A stretch of DNA of 52,211 bases from Calditrichaceae bacterium. Lineage in GTDB: Bacteria; Calditrichota; Calditrichia; RBG-13-44-9; J075. This document shows, in pieces, positions 49,609-52,211 of the stretch. The first letter of the stretch is position 1. Every line of letters begins with the position of its first letter. Made by a program: the position numbers and the translations under genes. The notes beneath the pieces are model-generated. The model was not told where the DNA came from and made no database searches. It saw nothing but the letters and a program-made list of their open reading frames with translations. The stretch covers positions 1 through 52,211 of the forward strand of contig JABWBP010000035.1 in NCBI GenBank assembly GCA_013360445.1, in the 5' to 3' direction.

Positions 49609-51330
49609 TTATTTTTCGCCGTTCTTTGTTTTCCGCCGGGGTTTGAGAAGTTTTTCCGACTTGTTGGCAGGTGGATTGAGATTCTGCGCCGGCGACTCGT
49701 ACCATTTCTCCTTGGGAACCCACACCGGGGCAGGGGGATCGGCCTCGTAGTGGGGGGACAATATCTGCACCCCGTATTCGTTGAAGGTATCCTGGATATT
49801 GGCGTGCAGCGCCGCCAGGGTCGGGAGCCTTTTCTCCGGCTGCTCCAGGTAGGCGTTGATCTGGTATTCCACGTAAAAATCGGAGAGCGCCACCTGGCCG
49901 ACAAAGGGCGGGGGCTGCTTGCGCAGGCCGGGGGTTCGGTCCGCGGCCATAATCAGCAGGGCGTGAACCTGCCGCCAGGGCACGGAATAGCCGATGGTCA
50001 CGGAAGTATAAACGATAACCCCTTCGCTGCCGGCCAGGCGGGAATAATTCTTCACGTCGGTGGAAAGAATAACGGAATTGGGGATGGTAATCTCTTCCCG
50101 CTTAATGGTTTTGATTTTGGTGGAGAGGATTCCCTGGGAGAGCACGATACCTTCCACGTCGCCGATGCGCACGTAATCGCCGGTCTTGAGGGCCCGGGAA
50201 TAGATGAGAATGAGGCCGCTCATGGCCTGGTTGACCACCCCGGAGGAGCCGATGGACAGCATCAACCCGACAAAGACGCTAAGCCCTTTGAATGCGGCGC
50301 TGTCGCTGCCGGGCAGGTAGGGATAAGCCAGCACCAGGGCGAACAACCAGATTACAAAAACAACCATTCGCCGGGTGGTCTGGGCAGTTTCGGCGTGAAC
50401 CCAGGGGAGTGATATTCGCCCTGTCTCTATTCCCGTAAAAAAAGTTTTGATAAAGCGAATCAACAGGCGGGTAATAAAAAAAATCAGGATAACCGCAACC
50501 AGGCCGGGTATGGCATCGACAATCGCCAGGGCAAATTCTTGTAGCAGGGACAACATGTAGCTGCGCAGGGAATCTCCCCAGGGGCGGGTGTAGGGGAACC
50601 GCCTTAATGAGAAGGTGAGCCAGATGTAAGTCATAAAAAGAGCCGCCACCCAGGCCAGGAGATCCGCCAGCCGCCGTACCAAGGCCAGCTGCCGGTTGGC
50701 GTCGATCAACTCCACGCCGCTGACGTTAACTTTGGAAATTCCTCTGCGGGCCAGCTCTTCCAAAAGTTTATAGAAGTAACGATGCCCGCGGCGGATGCCT
50801 GCCAAAATCACCAGAAATATGATGGTGGCCAATACTGTAAGCGCGACCGCGGTCAGCATATACTTCAGGCTGCGCTGTTCCAGTTCCGCTTTAAGTGCAA
50901 GGGTGAGGTTATCCACCGTCCGTTTGCTCACTTCCTCCAGGGTCTCCCCGGCAAGGGAATCCAGATCTGCAAAGCTGATAACAAAAACACCGTTGCCGCC
51001 CATCTGGATCAGCATTCCTTGCGGGATCGGCAGAGCGGCGACGTCATATGTTCCCCCGGCAGCGAGCAATTCGGCAATTCTCTCGCGCATTTTCTGCACC
51101 CGCTTCTCCGGGGAGTGCCCCATCATATCGGCGCGGAATACCGCAATCGGACGGTTTTGGATGATGAGGGTGTCGGCTTTGATGGCCGGGGCGGGGCTTA
51201 ACCCTATTTCCGCCATAACCGAATCTGTAGCTGCAGGCTGCGCGGCAATGAAAAGAGGGGATAGCAGCACTATCAATCCCGTTCCAACTGCAACTTTGAG
51301 CAAGCAACACCGGAACGATTGGGGGAACAT
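49609..51330 (-). CDS. Mechanosensitive ion channel, MscS family
   Basis: A 573-aa MscS-family channel. A signal-like N-terminus (to about residue 30) and an extracytoplasmic domain precede transmembrane helices at about 158-180, 213-238, 266-298, 328-345 and the pore-lining helix 350-385 (GLSVFVGLMLSIGSSGVVNQAMSGLILIYS). The beta domain reads LKTGDYVRIGDVEGIV and ITIPNSVILST, the canonical MscS motifs, then an alpha/beta C-terminus. Relieves osmotic pressure. Unusually for a channel it is sandwiched between two outer-membrane barrel genes at 24-base spacings. The N-terminal sensor-like part is unassigned. Confidence 0.92.
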   Translation of the reverse strand: MFPQSFRCCLLKVAVGTGLIVLLSPLFIAAQPAATDSVMAEIGLSPAPAIKADTLIIQNRPIAVFRADMMGHSPEKRVQKMRERIAELLAAGGTYDVAALPIPQGMLIQMGGNGVFVISFADLDSLAGETLEEVSKRTVDNLTLALKAELEQRSLKYMLTAVALTVLATIIFLVILAGIRRGHRYFYKLLEELARRGISKVNVSGVELIDANRQLALVRRLADLLAWVAALFMTYIWLTFSLRRFPYTRPWGDSLRSYMLSLLQEFALAIVDAIPGLVAVILIFFITRLLIRFIKTFFTGIETGRISLPWVHAETAQTTRRMVVFVIWLFALVLAYPYLPGSDSAAFKGLSVFVGLMLSIGSSGVVNQAMSGLILIYSRALKTGDYVRIGDVEGIVLSQGILSTKIKTIKREEITIPNSVILSTDVKNYSRLAGSEGVIVYTSVTIGYSVPWRQVHALLIMAADRTPGLRKQPPPFVGQVALSDFYVEYQINAYLEQPEKRLPTLAALHANIQDTFNEYGVQILSPHYEADPPAPVWVPKEKWYESPAQNLNPPANKSEKLLKPRRKTKNGEK

Positions 51331-51354
51331 TATTGTCTCCGCTATTGATTTTTG

Positions 51355-52062
51355 CTAAATAACAATGAACAGCCCGCCCCCGGCAAATCCCTGGAGGATG
51401 GCGGAACCGCCGCTCAGGCTCGCGCTGCACCCGCTGCCGCTGCTGCACCATAAGCCGCCCCCGGCCCACTGGATGGGCAGCAGCAAATTTCCTTGCAGGC
51501 GCAGGCCCACTCTTTCCGAGGCATAAATTTTTACTCCCAGGCCCAGGTTAACCGAAAAGAGCCATTCGCTGTCGATACCGGAGTTTTTAGGGTCAAAAAG
51601 GGTGGCGCCCAGGGTGAACACGCCAAACGGCATAATGTTTCCCTGCCACACCCCCTTCATCCCGCCGACCTGGAAGTAATTCACGCTCATATCGAACAGG
51701 GTGCTTTTTGAGCCGGTTATATCTTCTTTTAGCTCCAACCGGCTATCCTGCCGGTAATATAGCATAACCGCTTGAATTTCGCCAGGTACAGTTATATCCA
51801 ACTCCACACCCCAGGAGTCGGAGTCCATTATGCTGACATCCCCGGCAGTGGTGTTGAGGCTGCCGCCAAATTGCCAGCCGTACAGACCGGCCAGCTCGAC
51901 CCCGCGGGTTGCGCTGCTGGCGCGGTCATAGGTGGATAACCCCTGCGCTTTTGCGAGGAGATTTCCCAACAGAAAAAAGAGCACAAAACCTAACATGCTT
52001 CCGGAGATCAATGCCTGCCCGCCTCCGGGGTTGCAGGTAATTCCTTTTACGCTGTTTTTCAT
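51355..52062 (-). CDS. Outer-membrane barrel protein, hypothetical
   Basis: A 235-aa exported protein with a long signal (hydrophobic SGSMLGFVLFFLLGNLLAKA at about 21-40), then alternating strands (GVELAGLYGWQFGGSLN, SVNYFQVGGM, MPFGVFTLGATLF, SVNLGLGVKIY) and a glycine/serine-rich end with two Cys (WCSSGSGCSASL) before a last strand. Eight-stranded barrel likely; family not recognised. GAGGAT precedes ATG 52062. First gene of the operon with MscS and the FadL-like gene. Confidence 0.72.
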   Translation of the reverse strand: MKNSVKGITCNPGGGQALISGSMLGFVLFFLLGNLLAKAQGLSTYDRASSATRGVELAGLYGWQFGGSLNTTAGDVSIMDSDSWGVELDITVPGEIQAVMLYYRQDSRLELKEDITGSKSTLFDMSVNYFQVGGMKGVWQGNIMPFGVFTLGATLFDPKNSGIDSEWLFSVNLGLGVKIYASERVGLRLQGNLLLPIQWAGGGLWCSSGSGCSASLSGGSAILQGFAGGGLFIVI

Positions 52063-52086
52063 ACTGTATCCTCATTTGCATCGAAG

Positions 52087-52112
52087 TATACTAAACGCAC
52101 GTTGAAATTTCC
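52087..52112. repeat. TATACTAA repeat end, further copy
   Basis: TATACTAAACGCACGTTG continuing to AAATTTCC differs from the left end of the 28704-28944 element by one base. The rest of that copy lies beyond or is replaced. Confidence 0.6.
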
Positions 52113-52155
52113 GGTAGTCCCCTTGTTGAATGTTGCTGCGGTCTAGTCTGTTTAT

Positions 52156-52198
52156 TTCAACCGCAGAGAGCGCGGAGAGCGCGGAGTTACGCCGGGGG
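52156..52198. repeat. CGCAGAG-type periodic arm, cut by the window end
   Basis: AACCGCAGAGAGCGCGGAG, GAGCGCGGAG and GTTACGCC are a GC-rich variant of the CACAGAG periodic arms seen elsewhere in the window. The mirror arm would lie beyond 52211. Confidence 0.45.
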
Positions 52199-52211
52199 GA
52201 AATGTATTTTT

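Noticed and set aside
1-52211. tRNA, rRNA or riboswitch genes
   Set aside because: No cloverleaf with GTTCRA-type arm, rRNA core sequence or recognisable riboswitch core was found by reading both strands; a covariance-model scan could not be run.

Overview
The window reads as a chromosomal segment of a Gram-negative, double-membraned bacterium of the FCB superphylum. Pointers are two SusC/Cir-type TonB-dependent receptors with an N-terminal carboxypeptidase-regulatory-like domain, secreted proteins ending in type IX secretion (T9SS type A) sorting domains, a PorV/PorQ-family barrel, a GWxTD-domain protein and DUF3943/DUF481 envelope proteins. The mixture looks more like Calditrichota or a candidate lineage such as KSB1 than a classical Bacteroidota genome; that placement is inference. 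No rRNA, tRNA, CRISPR array, prophage or complete IS is visible.

Layout. 1-4 kb: duplicated-cupin lipoprotein, PAP2 phosphatase, histone-deacetylase-fold enzyme and an unrecognised 300-aa protein. 4-10 kb: information and housekeeping genes (EF-P, TPR protein, bS21, YqeY, CvpA, MutS2 and a small ORF). 10-17 kb: accessory stretch with a DUF4143-type ATPase, M19 dipeptidase lipoprotein, glutamine synthetase, a two-gene DUF6036 nucleotidyltransferase module and NfuA. 17-20 kb: TPR-thioredoxin fusion and a lipoprotein. 20.9-28.6 kb: a three-gene unit of TonB receptor, T9SS-sorted giant protein and PorV-like barrel, closed by a strong terminator. 29-38 kb: GWxTD protein, second TonB receptor, DUF4397/T9SS protein and three outer-membrane barrels on the minus strand. 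38-45 kb: Omp85 (TamA/BamA-like), TamB-like and DUF481 genes. 45-52 kb: EEP-fold lipoprotein, a POTRA-less BamA-like barrel and a minus-strand operon of barrel, MscS channel and FadL-like porin. Roughly the right 60% of the window therefore concerns building or equipping the outer membrane.

The clearest non-genic signal is mobile. Three intergenic elements of 129, 172 and 134 bp (11809-11937, 13292-13463, 17066-17199) share the ends GTAACTATTCAG/GTTACTATTCAG, carry CACAGAG-type 9-bp periodic arms, and are each flanked by a different, perfect 8-bp direct repeat. That makes them non-autonomous transposable elements (MITEs); the GTAA ends and 8-bp duplication fit mobilisation by an IS66-family transposase. 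All sit immediately upstream of genes, and one has landed directly before a TATAAT box. A truncated fourth copy opens the window. Further palindromic repeat families fill most other intergenic gaps.
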